Shown: in pieces, positions 13,364 through 24,312 of the stretch
Layout of the letters: every line of letters starts with the position of its first letter
How positions within the stretch are numbered: position 1 is the first letter of the stretch
DNA from: Effrenium voratum
Lineage: Eukaryota > Sar > Dinophyceae > Suessiales > Symbiodiniaceae
DNA: 64,000 nucleotides
Reading direction: 5' to 3'
Assembly (NCBI GenBank): GCA_963377175.1
Contig: CAUJNA010003101.1
Coordinates: 434,501-498,500, forward strand
Program-made: the position numbers and the translations under genes
The notes under the pieces: model-generated
Database searches by the model: none
What the model saw: the letters and a program-made list of their open reading frames with translations, nothing else
What the model was told of the DNA's origin: nothing

Positions 13364-13618
13364 GAATGATGTGAAATGTAACAAGAAGAGCACCTCAAGG
13401 TGCCACACGGCATCCTGAGAGTCCCGGCCAGACTTGCCGGTAAGCGCCGGAGGGACCCGTGGTGGCCAGCGGAACCTGGTCGCCCCGTCTCCGAGGAGAT
13501 TGGGTTGCCCAAACACATATTGATTGTGTGAGTTTTGATCAGACCCTTTGGTGGACATGGCGAACATCATTTAGGTCGGGGTTCATGTCCACCTACCACT
13601 TTGGTTCCCTCCTTTGCA

Positions 13619-13640
13619 GTATATATATATATATATATAC
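13619..13640. repeat. AT dinucleotide microsatellite
   Basis: Uninterrupted TA run of about 20 bp within otherwise mixed sequence. Confidence 0.9.
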
Positions 13641-14039
13641 ATACATTATATGTAGAGCCTTTTGAATTAACCATCCCCAAATTGAGGTGGGCTCTCCAAC
13701 TTGCAGGTAGGAGACCCCTAAAGACCACACCCGTCGTTTGGAACCCCACAGGACGCCCGAATCCGAATCTCTCGAGATCTTCACGCCTTGCCGTCCGAGG
13801 ACAGCGACACGGGCTTCTCTACCAGAGGCTGCTTCCTCACAAAAGGATGGACCATATAGATTTTCCACTAGAATCCTTCAATCATCACCTCTATACCCTA
13901 AAAAACATCCCTCTAATCCTTTAAACATCGCCCCCATCCTCTAATCATCACCAATCCTTTGCACGTCACCCCACCAAAAGGGAGCCACTAGTCTGCAACC
14001 GAGAAATTTCGGGAGGTACCAAATGGAAAAGGTGGTGGA

Positions 14040-14093
14040 ACGGTGTTGGAAAGGGTGTTGGAAAGGGTGTTGGAAATGGTGTTGGAAAGGGCC
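14040..14093. repeat. 13-bp tandem repeat (GGTGTTGGAAAGG)
   Basis: Four consecutive copies of a GTGTTGGAAAGG(G) unit with a single A/G difference in the third copy. Confidence 0.9.
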
Positions 14094-15483
14094 GTTAGTA
14101 TGCTGGGCGCTATGGACATATTGAACAGGGGCCTATCTTTGGGTCACTCAACCTGCGTCTTAATGTCAGATCCGCTTCTATATGTTGGAGGCGTTTATGA
14201 AAAGTTGCTTGCGGGGTAGGGGGGACGGGAAAACAACAACAAAAATACATCAAAGATGTGGTTTCAAAGGGTGGTTTGTCTAAGCCCTTCCCGCTAAAGG
14301 AATTAGATCTAGGAATTCTTGGCATTGCACTGGTTCCCAAACCATCGATTTTTAGATAGACCCTTTACAATCAAGTTGCAAGGCCAAACAGTCACACAGA
14401 AGGGGATACCCCACAAGAGCCCCTGATTCGCCTTGTGTGACTGTTTTGTGGCTCGCTTTCTGGGTGGGTTTTGAAATTCCAAGCCCAAAACCTTAGCCTC
14501 GACTTTACGGGGTGGTTTACTAAGTTTACAATTGGCAATTCCAATTAAGTATTGGTAAGTCGAAGTCCAACCCAACCCCCCCCTTCCGTCCCACTAAAGA
14601 CGCCCTAGATGCGCCCAAATGACTGTTGGCACGGTCGAAATGGGGGGGGGGTCATATTAAAGCAGACCCCACATTGACCTTATCAAGAACCCCAGCTTTA
14701 CTCCCTCTTGCACTTCAAAAGCGAGCATGCTAAGCAGCGCCTCACCCCAGAAAACCAGCCAATGTCGGTGAGGTAGGACACCTCGGTCGAGTGCTTGCGA
14801 AAGGGGTTCCTGAATCATTGATGCTACTTCCATACTCTACAACGCACCAGCACGGCACTAGGCACACTGCGTCAGTAGTACTGCGTCAGTAGTGATAATT
14901 CTGACGCAAACACTCTTGTACAACTCGCAGCGAGTGTGAAGCAGGAAACGATGACGTTCTTTGAGGTCCCAAAGCCAGTGGAGAATACACCTACTCAAAC
15001 ACCAATCTCAACAAGCACCGTCGACATCCACCCCGTAACCCCGAAAGAAGGTCAACTGGGCGCCAGGCCACAATCAGCACCGGCATCAAGGACAAGGTCC
15101 CCAATGCCTCCAGCTCGCACTTGAACACTTGTCCAAAGGTGAGGAAGATGTGTCACTTCATTCAGAAAGCGCCTCTCCACAACTCGCTCAATTAAACGAT
15201 GCAAGCAGGTGCTTCCTTGCTTCCAGACAGAAAGGCAAAGAGCAAGGAAAACAGTCACAGCTCTTGTATCTTCACCCAAAAGAACTACAGTAAAGTGGAC
15301 AAAGAGCTTTCTCCAAAACAAACACCCGACATGCCTCCCAGAGCTCGATGACATTTGGCGTCGTGACCTGGCCACTAGCACCATGGCGTCAGCTCAAAAG
15401 TGGGGGCCATCTCAGCCACGAAATCGTGATATTGATAAAAATCAGGGGCACCCATGTTTACCATGATCTAAAAAGAACTGTGC

Positions 15484-15579
15484 CGTTTCCTACGTCCGAA
15501 ACAAGAACATCTTCAGGAGAGACAAAGGTGTGGATGGCAACCAGCTCGTGTGCTCCTTTCAGAATTTCACCCGCCCGGC
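15484..15579 (-). CDS. candidate internal exon, unknown protein
   Basis: A 96-nt minus-strand island starting after TGTGCAG-G and ending at an ACG-GC donor. The open frame contains RAGEILKGAHELVAIHTFVS and then PEDVLVSDVGNG. Protein-like and uninterrupted; no family recognised. It lies upstream, in the gene direction, of nothing identifiable and downstream of the RING exon, so it may belong to the next gene of the array. Confidence 0.35.
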
Positions 15580-16370
15580 CTGCACAATGAGCACGAGCCA
15601 CAGATACGCGACGATAGAAAAGGCCGCCGTAACCCAGAAGACGCCTGCCGTGCGAATGTGTTCTGCAAAGAACTCGCGAGTTTCACGGATTTTTCCACGG
15701 CTTCATGGAAGACTTATCCATGCCTGTTCCATAGGAGTGCACAGGTCCACGAACATCATAGCATCGCCGCAGGTAGGTCTGGAACCAACTAGCATCCAAG
15801 TAACATGCAATCTTGTGTGCACCGGCAAAGCTCTCCAGGGGACTCCAAGCATCAACTTTTTCTGAATAAGACGCAGTCAACTGTACAAGCCTTTGGCTCC
15901 TGGTGGATGTGCACTGTACAATCACTCCAGACGCTAAGGCCCTCAAGGCACTCGTACACCAGCCGTTTGATTTACTCTTTCAAACGTCGGAAATCGAGAG
16001 GAGCGCGCCGCATGAGGCTGCGCGTGCGATGCGATCTAATCGCGCTCCGCACTGTAGTAGACCTTTAAGACCTGCTGGGTGTCAAAATCATGCCCTCCCC
16101 CACATCAACAGGGCTAACATTCAACTAAGTCTCAAAAAACAAAACAAGGGTGCAACAACTTCCCACTCAACCATCTTGACCCCAGATCCTTCTTTTCTTG
16201 AACCATGCCCACACTTACCCAACTAAGAACAAGCACCCTAACAAATGAAAGTTCAGCTTGCGTCCTGCTTTTGGCATAGTCTTGCCCAAGAGTCTTGTTT
16301 GCAACAAAGACTTCGTGTGCCCAGCCAGTTCTCAAAGCCACTCCCCGTGTTTGGTGCCCACCTGGGAGAC

Positions 16371-16485
16371 CTTGGATCGACAGATGGCGCACTCCTTGAG
16401 CTTCTGGCCACAGCCTTGACACGCGAAGATGTGGCCGCAGGGCACCATGACGACATTGGCCGGCTTGTCCAGGCAAACTGCACAC
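16371..16485 (-). CDS. RING finger (C3HC4) exon of a putative E3 ubiquitin ligase
   Basis: A 115-nt exon between an AATGAG-G acceptor and a TCCAAG-GTCTCC donor. It reads CAVCLDKPANVVMVPCGH, then a CxxC pair in IFACQGCGQ, then CAIC in the last turn. This matches the compact C3HC4 RING signature C-x2-C...C-x-H...C-x2-C...C-x2-C, with all eight metal ligands present. In the family such C-terminal RINGs recruit an E2 enzyme and transfer ubiquitin. The PCGH motif is typical of RINGs at the very end of large proteins, and this is the most downstream exon of the minus-strand cluster. Substrate and partner domains are unknown. Confidence 0.85.
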
Positions 16486-17388
16486 CTCATTGAGCAAGGC
16501 CAACAAAACGGATGAAAAGCAAGGTGGCTTGAATTTTCGTCTTGGCTTCCCGGGAAAAAGAAACAAACATCGCCTGGAAAGGGTACGCTCAAGAAAGAAG
16601 AACAAACCCATTTAAGGTTGTGGCTAAACTAGGATTTGGTCGCCTGGCCATGATATATCGCTTTCTTTTGGCTGCTGTTCAAAGACCATCCAGAATGGAG
16701 GCCTATGTTGAGACATCTCCATATCTCCTGGCGTTCTTTTGGGCACGAAGAGTCCCAAGATAAAGAACCGGCGAATCGCTTGTAGCCAACACCGGAATGA
16801 TGTTTAAAGAGTCCGTGGTAGAACATATACCCGTAACAGGTCTATTTGTTTTTACCATGGGCTCATTTACCTTTGTGCTGCCGGACCTGTGCCACCATGA
16901 CTACTTACTTCACTGGAAGTGGAAGGAGCTTCCCTTGTCAAGAGCGGCCTCTCCTACCACATCTCAAATTGAAGTCACAAAAATTTTGCCTTAAACTTTG
17001 TTGACCAATGTGAAAGTCATATTTGTCAATATGCTCCAAGTATGATCGACGGTTGCTTTCTCTTTTTCTGGATGTGCATTCACATGCGCCAGGCCCAGTA
17101 CCCTGTGCGAGGAGGCAACATGGTAGAAACATGGTAGTGTTGAGGGGACAGGAGGGGATCAAATCTAACTGTTCCGTATGGCATGGTTTCCCCTCCACTT
17201 CCTCGGCATCAAACTGATGAGGTACATAAATGGTTAGTTGCCCAATGGCTATGACCCTGTTTGGCTGTCCTTCCTGGTCGGAAGACCACTGCAAAACCTC
17301 TGGAGAATAACCATGCCATTGAAGAACTAGCCGTTGCACCAAGCCTGGCTCGTGGCTTTCCAAGGTGCTGGGACATGTCCAATGGAGC

Positions 17389-17511
17389 CTCGTCCGGCCC
17401 GGTGTCCTCCTGCAGGTGGCTCTCCTTCACGTATCCGGCCTGATCCGCCGGGTTGGTCGGTGCGTCCGCAAAGTTTGGCACGCCCATCTCGTGGTAGTGC
17501 TGCCACAGCTC
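17389..17511 (-). CDS. internal exon, unknown protein (41 codons)
   Basis: A 123-nt phase-0 exon with a CGGGAG-G acceptor and a GACGAG-GC donor, encoding exactly 41 codons. It begins ELWQHYHEMGVPNFADAPTN and ends in an acidic HLQEDTGPDE. The sequence is GC-rich and CpG-rich against AT-richer flanks. It lies about 0.9 kb upstream of the RING exon on the same strand and may belong to the same gene. No family recognised. Confidence 0.6.
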
Positions 17512-17611
17512 CTCCCGAGGGCATTGGGCAAGGCGCCTGACTTTGGAAGAACTGCATCATACAAGCATATTCAGCAAAGGCTGCGTTCTTTCCTGCTGTT
17601 CACTCGCAGCT

Positions 17612-17684
17612 CGCCCAGAATAGGGGGAGAGAGAGAGAGAAAGGGATAGAAAGAGAGAGAGAGAGAGAGAAAAAAAAAAAAAGC
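17612..17684. repeat. GA/poly-A purine tract
   Basis: GAGAGA repeats grading into a run of A. On the minus strand this is a strong polypyrimidine tract, upstream (in gene direction) of the 17389-17511 exon, so it may serve its intron. Confidence 0.85.
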
Positions 17685-17829
17685 GAGATGGAAAAAGAGC
17701 AATACAAGAAGAAAGAAGGGAGTCCCCCCCGCTTCACTGAACTTATGCTGCCCCAGTCTGCCACGCGCTGCATCCTCAACCGCCCCAGCGTTTGAGCGTT
17801 TTCCATGGCACACTTGGCCGAGGAGCCAT

Positions 17830-18090
17830 CTTGGAGTCGAAGTGCTTGCCGCAGGTCTTGGCTTTGCACTTGCCGCCCAAGGGCAGCGCCTCTCGTGCCG
17901 CGAAACCGCGAGGCCACACGAGCTGTCTCACATAATGGATGAAGAGAGCGGCCGCAACTTCAACATCTTCAACCACCCAGACCCCAGGGCTTCTGTCCAT
18001 GCCAGGTTTCAGAGAAAAGGATGCAGTTCCCACAATGTCCCAAACGTGGCGAGGGGTTTTCATGTCGAAACGGGGATTCTTGCTCAACGC
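17830..18090 (-). CDS. exon or exon group, unknown protein with Cys-rich tail
   Basis: Open from a GTGCCAG-G acceptor through ALSKNPRFDMKTPRHVWDIV, a middle VWVVEDVEVAAALFIHYVRQ, and a basic tail GGKCKAKTCGKHFDSK. The frame may contain a small unrecognised intron, because good GT and AG sites occur inside. The CxxxxC...H tail could bind metal but fits no named family. It joins the upstream 39-nt exon across a 63-nt intron. Confidence 0.55.
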
Positions 18091-18153
18091 CTGGCACATC
18101 GCCAAACCTCACCACCCCCTCCCCTCGATGGCCTCGGGACCGGCCACGCTCAC
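18091..18153 (-). other. 63-nt mini-intron
   Basis: Lies between ATG-GTGAGC (donor, 18153) and GATGTGCCAG-G (acceptor, 18091). It is by far the shortest intron visible here, where others run from several hundred bases to kilobases. Both borders are canonical. Confidence 0.55.
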
Positions 18154-18192
18154 CATGTAGTGTGCCTCATGGTGGCCCTCCACGAAGCGGTC
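18154..18192 (-). CDS. 39-nt micro-exon
   Basis: Between a CCCTAG-G acceptor and a TACATG-GTGAGC donor. Encodes DRFVEGHHEAHYM in one frame, exactly 13 codons. It is His-rich and continues into the 18090 exon after the mini-intron. Too short for family assignment. Confidence 0.5.
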
Positions 18193-19221
18193 CTAGGGCA
18201 AACAAACCCCCCGGTTTCACCGATGATCATGCCCTTTGCCGCCGCTTTTTGTCGATTTTTTTTTTTTTGAAATGGAGCATGATGTTGGCCCTTTTTGTCC
18301 ACCTCCCTGTTGGAGCCGCAGTTTGATGGGTATATTCTGGACCATCCTAGGACTTCCCATGCCTGTGTTTGACGCAAGTTTATCGAGGCGACGTACGCTG
18401 TGATGTTTGTGTTTGTCGTTGGCTTGACTGAGGGCTTGTGTTTTATTCATACACGTTCCTTCATTGAGGTCTTCGGCAGATCTTAGGCTGCACGTGCTGT
18501 TTGGCGCCATGTGCAAGAGGCTAACGCGGGTCTTCCGGGGTCCATGCCCGTTTTAGACGCAAGCTTGGCGCAGTCACGATGTTTGTTTTGGTTGTTGGTT
18601 TGATTTGGGTATACTTGTTCCTTATTCGTGGGTGGCAGCTTCATTCATTGAGGTCATTGGCCAAACTTGGGCTGCGCGTGCTGTTTGGTGCCATGTGCAT
18701 GAGGCTTGTTACCCGCAAGCCAGTATACAAAGATCCGAAACTCCCTCACTTCCTCACTCACTCGCCCGCTTTCGCTGTTCTGCGCGTTTACTGTCCAAAG
18801 GCTGGCAAACACTCTGGTCAAATTGCAACACATGCGGCAGCCGGATAGGTTTTCCAGTGCAAGCACGAGGTCGGGCAACATATCAGGGGCTAGTTGGCTA
18901 TGGTGTCTTGTGGCTGAAACTCCATGCAGTTCGCACGGAACGGCGCAAGGGCTGGTGAAGGGCAGCTGGTCTGCGGTCCAGGCTGCCTCCCTGAGTGGAT
19001 CTTTGCAAGGAAGGAGCGACCAATCAGTGCTTGGAAAAAGGGTTGGCGCGATGGCAAGCAATGATTCGCATGGCTACCATAAAAGCCTCTCCGTCAGCTC
19101 TCATTTCACCAGTGAGTACACACAAGTTGGGTCATTCTCAAGGTGTTCTTGGCGCTTGGCACGTGAAGAAGGTTCTTACGGATACGTCAAAACCTGCCTG
19201 TTCCCAGGGGATCCTCTAGAC
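18193..19221. other. intron DNA, nothing recognised
   Basis: About 1 kb containing a run of T near 18259-18270 and two loosely similar blocks (around 18370-18500 and 18545-18700) that share the phrases GACGCAAG, TGTTTG and CATTGAGGTC, suggesting an old local duplication. No coding island is supported. Confidence 0.5.
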
Positions 19222-19310
19222 CAGCTGGTAACGGCTCGAAGGTATCCCCCAACATCCCCGAGGTCGTGTCCTTGTCGATGAGCCGCCGCAGGTGCGTGAA
19301 GAGCGCCATC
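19222..19310 (-). CDS. internal exon, unknown protein
   Basis: Acceptor CTTCAG-G and donor CCAGCTG-GTCTAG bound an 89-nt frame reading MALFTHLRRLIDKDTTSGML and then GDTFEPLPAG. Same strand as the flanking exons; a helical segment followed by a loop. Not recognised. Confidence 0.5.
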
Positions 19311-19566
19311 CTGAAGACGCGCCATCAGCTTCTTGGGCGAGGGGCAGCAACCAAATATGTCAGTGAGCATCCCCAGTGGTTGGAAAACCACGTGATCCGA
19401 CCAAGGGCATGATCCGACCAAGGTCTTCGATTTTGAGGGGAAGGATTATCTAAAGATGGGAAGGCCAGGGGGGACTTAAATGACTTCCTGCAAGCTTGGT
19501 TGCTTCGCTGCAACGGAACCATGCGGACACAAACACCCCACTTCGATTCGTCACACCCTTGCTCTC

Positions 19567-19617
19567 CTGCTGGGGAAGCGCTTCAGGCAGTAGTAGCAGA
19601 GAGTGCCGTCCAGCCTC
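19567..19617 (-). CDS. short candidate exon, unknown protein
   Basis: After a CACCAAG-G acceptor the frame reads RLDGTLCYYCLKRFPS. The downstream border CCAGCAG-GAGAGC would be a non-standard GA donor, so the end is uncertain. Confidence 0.35.
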
Positions 19618-19710
19618 CTTGGTGCATCAACGCACTGCGACCTCCACCCTGCCGTGAGGTACTCATTCAATGACCCAATCCAAAAGGGCGAAAGAGAATT
19701 GACACCGCGC

Positions 19711-19797
19711 CTGGAGGGCGGCAACTTGGGGAAGCCCTTGTGCTGGGCCTTCTCCTGCGCTAGCTGCTGCGCTCGCTGCTGATCACGCTCCCGCTTC
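19711..19797 (-). CDS. exon encoding a charged coiled-coil-like segment
   Basis: An 87-nt exon with a GCTCAAG-G acceptor and a CCTCCAG-GC donor. It encodes KRERDQQRAQQLAQEKAQHK and then GFPKLPPS, a Gln/Lys/Glu-rich stretch with heptad-like spacing, probably helical or coiled coil. No enzyme motif. Confidence 0.55.
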
Positions 19798-20400
19798 CTT
19801 GAGCTGGGAAGCGAACGAAATGGCCGGAATGTGCCAAAAGCTTTTAGACCTTGATTTGTGCTGACTTCAAAAAGCGGCTGCAAGAAGTGGGCTTCCCTCT
19901 TGGGGGTCGCCTCCCTGAAGGCAAAGGCACAATACCACTGACAAATGATTGGAAGCCGCCCCTAGTCCGAATTGATCCTATAGAAACGCAAAAACCAGCA
20001 AGGAGCCCAGAGCGGCACTGGCGCTTGTACAATGTTGAAGGCATAGTGGAACACTATTTGGAACCACTTGCAATGGCCCTAGACATGGTGTGTTCCCTTG
20101 TAGCATCCAAACTTTGACGTTTATTTTGGTCAAACATATTGTTGCATGTGCTTCCCTTTGCAGCCCCTCATCCAGGGTCAAAGTGGATCTGTCTTTTTAT
20201 TTCGCTGGGGGATGGAGCCTATCTATCGGCTTGCCTGTGGGTAGCTCTTCCTTCCCATGTCATGGTAGCCCTTCATTCCCACGTTGGACTTACGCTGGGA
20301 ACTAGTTTTTCTTCGAGCTTGGTCCTGCCAAAGTCTCCTGTCTGCGCGCCCTTTGCCATCTAATTTGTGGTCTCCCCAGTTTCAAGGCTTCTCCCCCCCC

Positions 20401-20554
20401 CTTCTGCCGCGAGGTGCGTGGCCGCGCCCCCACCGGTGACGCGCGCGGGGACGGCCGCAATGGCCGACAGCTGCTCCAACGCCAGTGCCGGCAGCGCCGG
20501 GCCCTCCGAGGCGCCCGCAGGCGCTGGCGCGGCGCGCCAGGCGGCCACGTTGGC
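20401..20554 (-). CDS. Ala-rich exon, unknown protein
   Basis: Starts after TTGTAG-G and reads ANVAAWRAAPAPAGASEGPA, then a helical LALEQLSAIAAVPARVTGGG. Very GC-rich with dense CpG. The donor is either at 20409 (CG-GC) or at 20401. Alternative frames are also open because stops are rare at this GC, so the frame is a judgement from composition. Confidence 0.45.
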
Positions 20555-21937
20555 CTACAACAAACTCCGGCCGTTGGGAATGGACCTCGGTGGTACTGCC
20601 TTTTGGAGATGATACATCTAAAATCTAGAGATGTACATCCGCGAAATTTCCAGATTTGGGGTCCCCAAAGCCTCATAGGTTTGAGCCCGGAGTCCTCCGA
20701 ACCGTCCCAAAATGATACCCTTTCCAAATAGGATTTTATTTTAACTAGAATTGGACTTTTGAGTATAATTTAGTAAGGATATAGTTTTCTAAAATGTGGT
20801 GTATGTTCAATTATAACTTAAACACACAAATCCTTTCCAAACAGGAGATACATGAAACTGTAAGTATCATGTTGGGGTAAACTCCAACTAATCTTCAACA
20901 AAGAGATTAGATAGCAGTTTACTCCCAAATATCATCTAAGTTTAAGTATATTCTAGAACGAACATAATTCAATTAGGTTCAATTCGCTTTTAATAATAAC
21001 AATTAAATAGAAGCTACTTCTCAAATAAAATTCATAGTAAATATGGCGAAACATTTAAGGGACTTCTACAAGGAGATTCGAAATTCGATTTGTGTCATTT
21101 ACATTCTGGCCATTTAGTAGCATAAGAAAGGTCCGAAATTGAACTTGTTAGACGGTGCTCCAAAATGGAAATTTCAAGGGAAAAGCGGTTCAAATTCTGA
21201 AACCATCTCAAAGCAGGGATCCTAGCTAAATCAATTGTATTTGAAGTCTTAGTTGGACGGGAAACCATAATTCATTAAATCTTAAAAGGCGGAGGTAGTA
21301 GATGAGCAGAGGTGGACAGGTAGTTTAGTGATTGTGTGTGAACATGAAAAGTATATACACACACATACAAACTTATAGAACCCCTCATGATCCTTCGCCT
21401 CTCATAAAATGCTGAAAAAAACAGTGTTTTCAGCATTGCACCTACCTTTATCTCCTGGTTAGGGTCAACATGAGCATAGCTTACATGAAGCAACCCGCTC
21501 ACCAAAAGCACTTGAAAAATTGTCTAACTAAGAACTTGATTGTGTTTCCACTGGATCGCGAAGCAATTGAAAGTCTTTTACCACTAGATTGAGTAGTCAA
21601 GATTGAAATCTTTCACAGATTTTCCTCTCACTTTGAACCCAGAAATTGCAGGAACTTAGAGGGTTGCAGATTGAATGCATATGACTCGCATACTTGGTTG
21701 CAGAAGTATGTGTTGAACACCTAGAGTATGGGGACAACCCTGGAAGTTTAAGAAATCTTTCAAAATTCAGGGATTCAAGATTACAGATGCCCAACACGAG
21801 TGTTTTTTTCAGATTCTTGAATCTTGAATCCAAGGTTTTCTTTACAAACAACAATAATTATCCCAGCATTGTCCCGATGCTGTGAGATGATGCAGACTCT
21901 GTCAAATGGCAGATGTTGATACCTTTGCTTACATTAC

Positions 21938-21968
<31 letters not shown>

Positions 21969-23151
21969 TGTATGTATGTATGTACGTATGTATGTATGTA
22001 TGTATGTATGTATGTATGTATGTACAAGTATACAAGTATACAAGTATACAAGCATGTATGTGTGTATGTATGTATGTATGTATGTATGTATGTATGTATG
22101 TATGTATGTATGTATGTATGTATGTATGTATGTATGTATGTATGTATGTATGTATGTATGTATGTGTGTATGTATGTATGTATGTATGTATGTATGTATG
22201 TATGTATGTATGTATGTATGTATGTATGTATGTATGTATGTATGTATGTATGTATGTATGTATGTATGTATGTATGTACATATAACTTGAACCTGTCGGG
22301 TGGGAAAATATGAAATCTCGGCTCAAGGCTATGCTGACATCTTGGAAGCTTACCTGCATACACAAGTTGAGACATAATCCACGGAAGTATGGCCCAACTA
22401 TGGCCTGACTGAAGCTCACAAAGACACATTCAGGCATACTTGTTAAGGCTTTCTTGCCAGGGAGACCCTTGTTGACGCCGGAGTTCTCAACCGGAAGAAC
22501 TAATAGGGGATACTTCCTCTCAACAACTAGCGCAAGGAGTATCCCGAAAGAGCGCAGGTAAAAATAACTTCCCTTCCTCGGTCAGGGCAGCCCTTTAGGA
22601 GAACTCCTGCATGGCTTTGTGTCATAGGGAACCCACCCAAAGCAAGGATCCCGCATCCGCTGTTTGTGCAGACACATCCGTGTTCAGTGTGTAGGGTTTC
22701 ATTTGTTGCTTAAACCAAGAAGTAACGGCACCTCAAGGACATAGACAAACTGGTGATTCTCCTGTTTTTCGTGGGAACTTAGTGACAGACTGAGGAATAT
22801 TCTAACCCGAATCGAATCTAATTTGATGATGTCTCAAACTGGCCCACCGTCACCAAAGGCACCCCCAAATGGCAGTTTGAAGGGAAACAACCCCGGTTTA
22901 GCAAACCCAAAAACAGCCAAAGTCCGAGCCCATGTTCAGTGCAAACGAAACCCACCAAACCGAAAGTTGTAAAACGAGTGGAATCCACTGAACTGGGCTG
23001 TCCCCGAGGCACGGTTGCGGAACATACCCCTCTCTATACACCCCAGTGGGCCATTCCTATGACTATTCTCTAATACTCTCAAAGAGACTGGAGACACCCT
23101 TACCCATATTTTCGACAACCATGGTTACGAGAGCGCAAAACAAGCCGGCGC
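20555..23151. other. AT-rich spacer with TATG array
   Basis: From about 20700 to 21940 the base composition drops sharply to AT-rich with no open frame of note; the TATG array follows, then mixed sequence to 23151. A small inverted repeat (GATGATACATCT / AGATGTACATC) lies at 20608-20639 at the GC-to-AT border. No gene is supported. Confidence 0.5.
21940..22278. repeat. TATG tetranucleotide array
   Basis: About 340 bp of TATG (GTAT) repeats with few interruptions, the main one being a TACAAGTA stretch near 22022-22050. Generates poly-(YVCM) and poly-(HTYI) frames that are not genes. Confidence 0.98.
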
Positions 23152-23268
23152 CTGGACGTACTCCAAAAACCGCTCGATGCTCCGCAGCACTGCCGCAGTG
23201 TCCTCGTTGGCGCGCTGCATGCCCAGGGCCGCCCACAAGTCCGGCAGCGAGGAGATACCCGCGCCCTC
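23152..23268 (-). CDS. internal exon, unknown helical protein (39 codons)
   Basis: A 117-nt phase-0 exon, exactly 39 codons, with a GTTGAG-G acceptor and a GTCCAG-GC donor. It reads EGAGISSLPDLWAALGMQRA, then NEDTAAVLRSIERFLEYVQ. Two amphipathic helices are likely. It fits all exon criteria in this window but no family is recognised. Confidence 0.65.
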
Positions 23269-23618
23269 CTCAACGAATGGGGAGGGGCCATCCTAAATGC
23301 GAGCTAACACCAGTAAACCCCTCGCAAATATTTAACAATACCCTATTCTCTTGTTTAAAAGTAACATTGGATGTATGGTATTGTAATCAAATGCGTTCCG
23401 GGTTTGGTATCAAACTGCCTGAAATATGTTTGCATTGAAAAGGCATCCACCTGTGACGTTTCATGAAAGGGTCGGACAATCCACATTGATATTCGAGCAC
23501 ACGTGCTCCTATGACCCCTATGAGTTGCAGGTGTGCTGCTCAGCCTCACTGGTTGAGTGAGACGCAGAGCCAACGAGGCTAAGCTTTTGGGGCCACAACA
23601 TCCGGGGTCGCCAATCAC

Positions 23619-23790
23619 ATCTGTCAGACGTGCCGGATCATCCGCCCGTAACTTTTGGGGCGCTGGCCAACCCCGTCCTTGGCAGCCTCAACAAGAGCAT
23701 CACGCTCGGCCTTGGGCAGAGTTCCAGCACAACGGCTGTACCTGGGATTGCCAAAAGCTGTCGCGTAAGCCTGATGAGACTCGCTTAGAT
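23619..23790 (-). CDS. candidate exon(s), unknown protein
   Basis: The minus-strand frame reads QAYATAFGNPRYSRCAGTLP, then KAERDALVEAAKDGVGQRPK and a final SYGRMIRHV before TGA. AG-G junctions occur at CATCAG-G and CCCAG-G. The TGA may be a real end, or may lie beyond a CG-GC donor; if real, the exon at 23.2 kb belongs to another gene. Confidence 0.4.
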
Positions 23791-24202
23791 GCGAGAGCTC
23801 AGAAGTTTACCACGCCTTGTGTGTGGTTGATTTGCTTACCCAGCATAGTGGTAACTAAAGCCACGCTGGAAGTAGTTTGGCAAGAGCCTGAAAGCATCGA
23901 GATTGGTTGCCAAAAATCAGCCTTGGGGAATAGTTCTGTTGTTAGGAGGCTTAATCATAGCATCGAAGCCAATGATCGCCCAAGACAAATGGGCTACCAT
24001 TTTCCCAAAGCAACCAAAGCCATCTCCACAAATCAACCATATCCTTCACGCCAACAATTCCAGGCCCCTATCGCGAAGCAACCAGCGCACTTCCTGCTCT
24101 GAACGCTTCCCCCCATTCCAATCCGGCGGCACCCAGCTCCCCAACTTCCCCCATAGCGAGGGCCCCCCCCCCCGAGCGAGCGAGCGAGCGCGTGGGGCAA
24201 GC

Positions 24203-24312
24203 CGCTTCTTGTCCATCTCCTGCACGGGCAGCTTCCCGGGCCCGGCGCGGAAGAAGCTGAGGATGTAGCAGAGCCGCTCCAGCAGGCCCCGGTTCTGGTT
24301 GAAGAGGTGCTC
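24203..24312 (-). CDS. internal exon, unknown helical protein
   Basis: Acceptor GTTTAAG-G, donor AAGCG-GC. Encodes EHLFNQNRGLLERLCYILSF, then FRAGPGKLPVQEMDKK. Strongly helical with alternating Leu. It is reminiscent of helical repeat scaffolds but no named domain can be assigned. Confidence 0.6.

Larger units (their letters stand above)
13364..15483. other. spacer or intron DNA
   Basis: Contains the AT run near 13.63 kb and the 13-bp tandem repeat near 14.06 kb. A minus-strand frame at about 15052-15200 (HRLIERVVERRFLNEV and on) is protein-like but has no convincing splice pair, and the plus frame at 14936-15124 overlaps it. Otherwise nothing is supported. Confidence 0.35.

Noticed and set aside
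21940..22278. CRISPR-like or telomere-like array
   Set aside because: Strict tetranucleotide period without spacers; not a telomeric unit and not a CRISPR array.
21906..22437. Cys/Met/Val/Tyr- and His/Thr/Tyr/Ile-repeat frames
   Set aside because: Pure translation of the TATG microsatellite.
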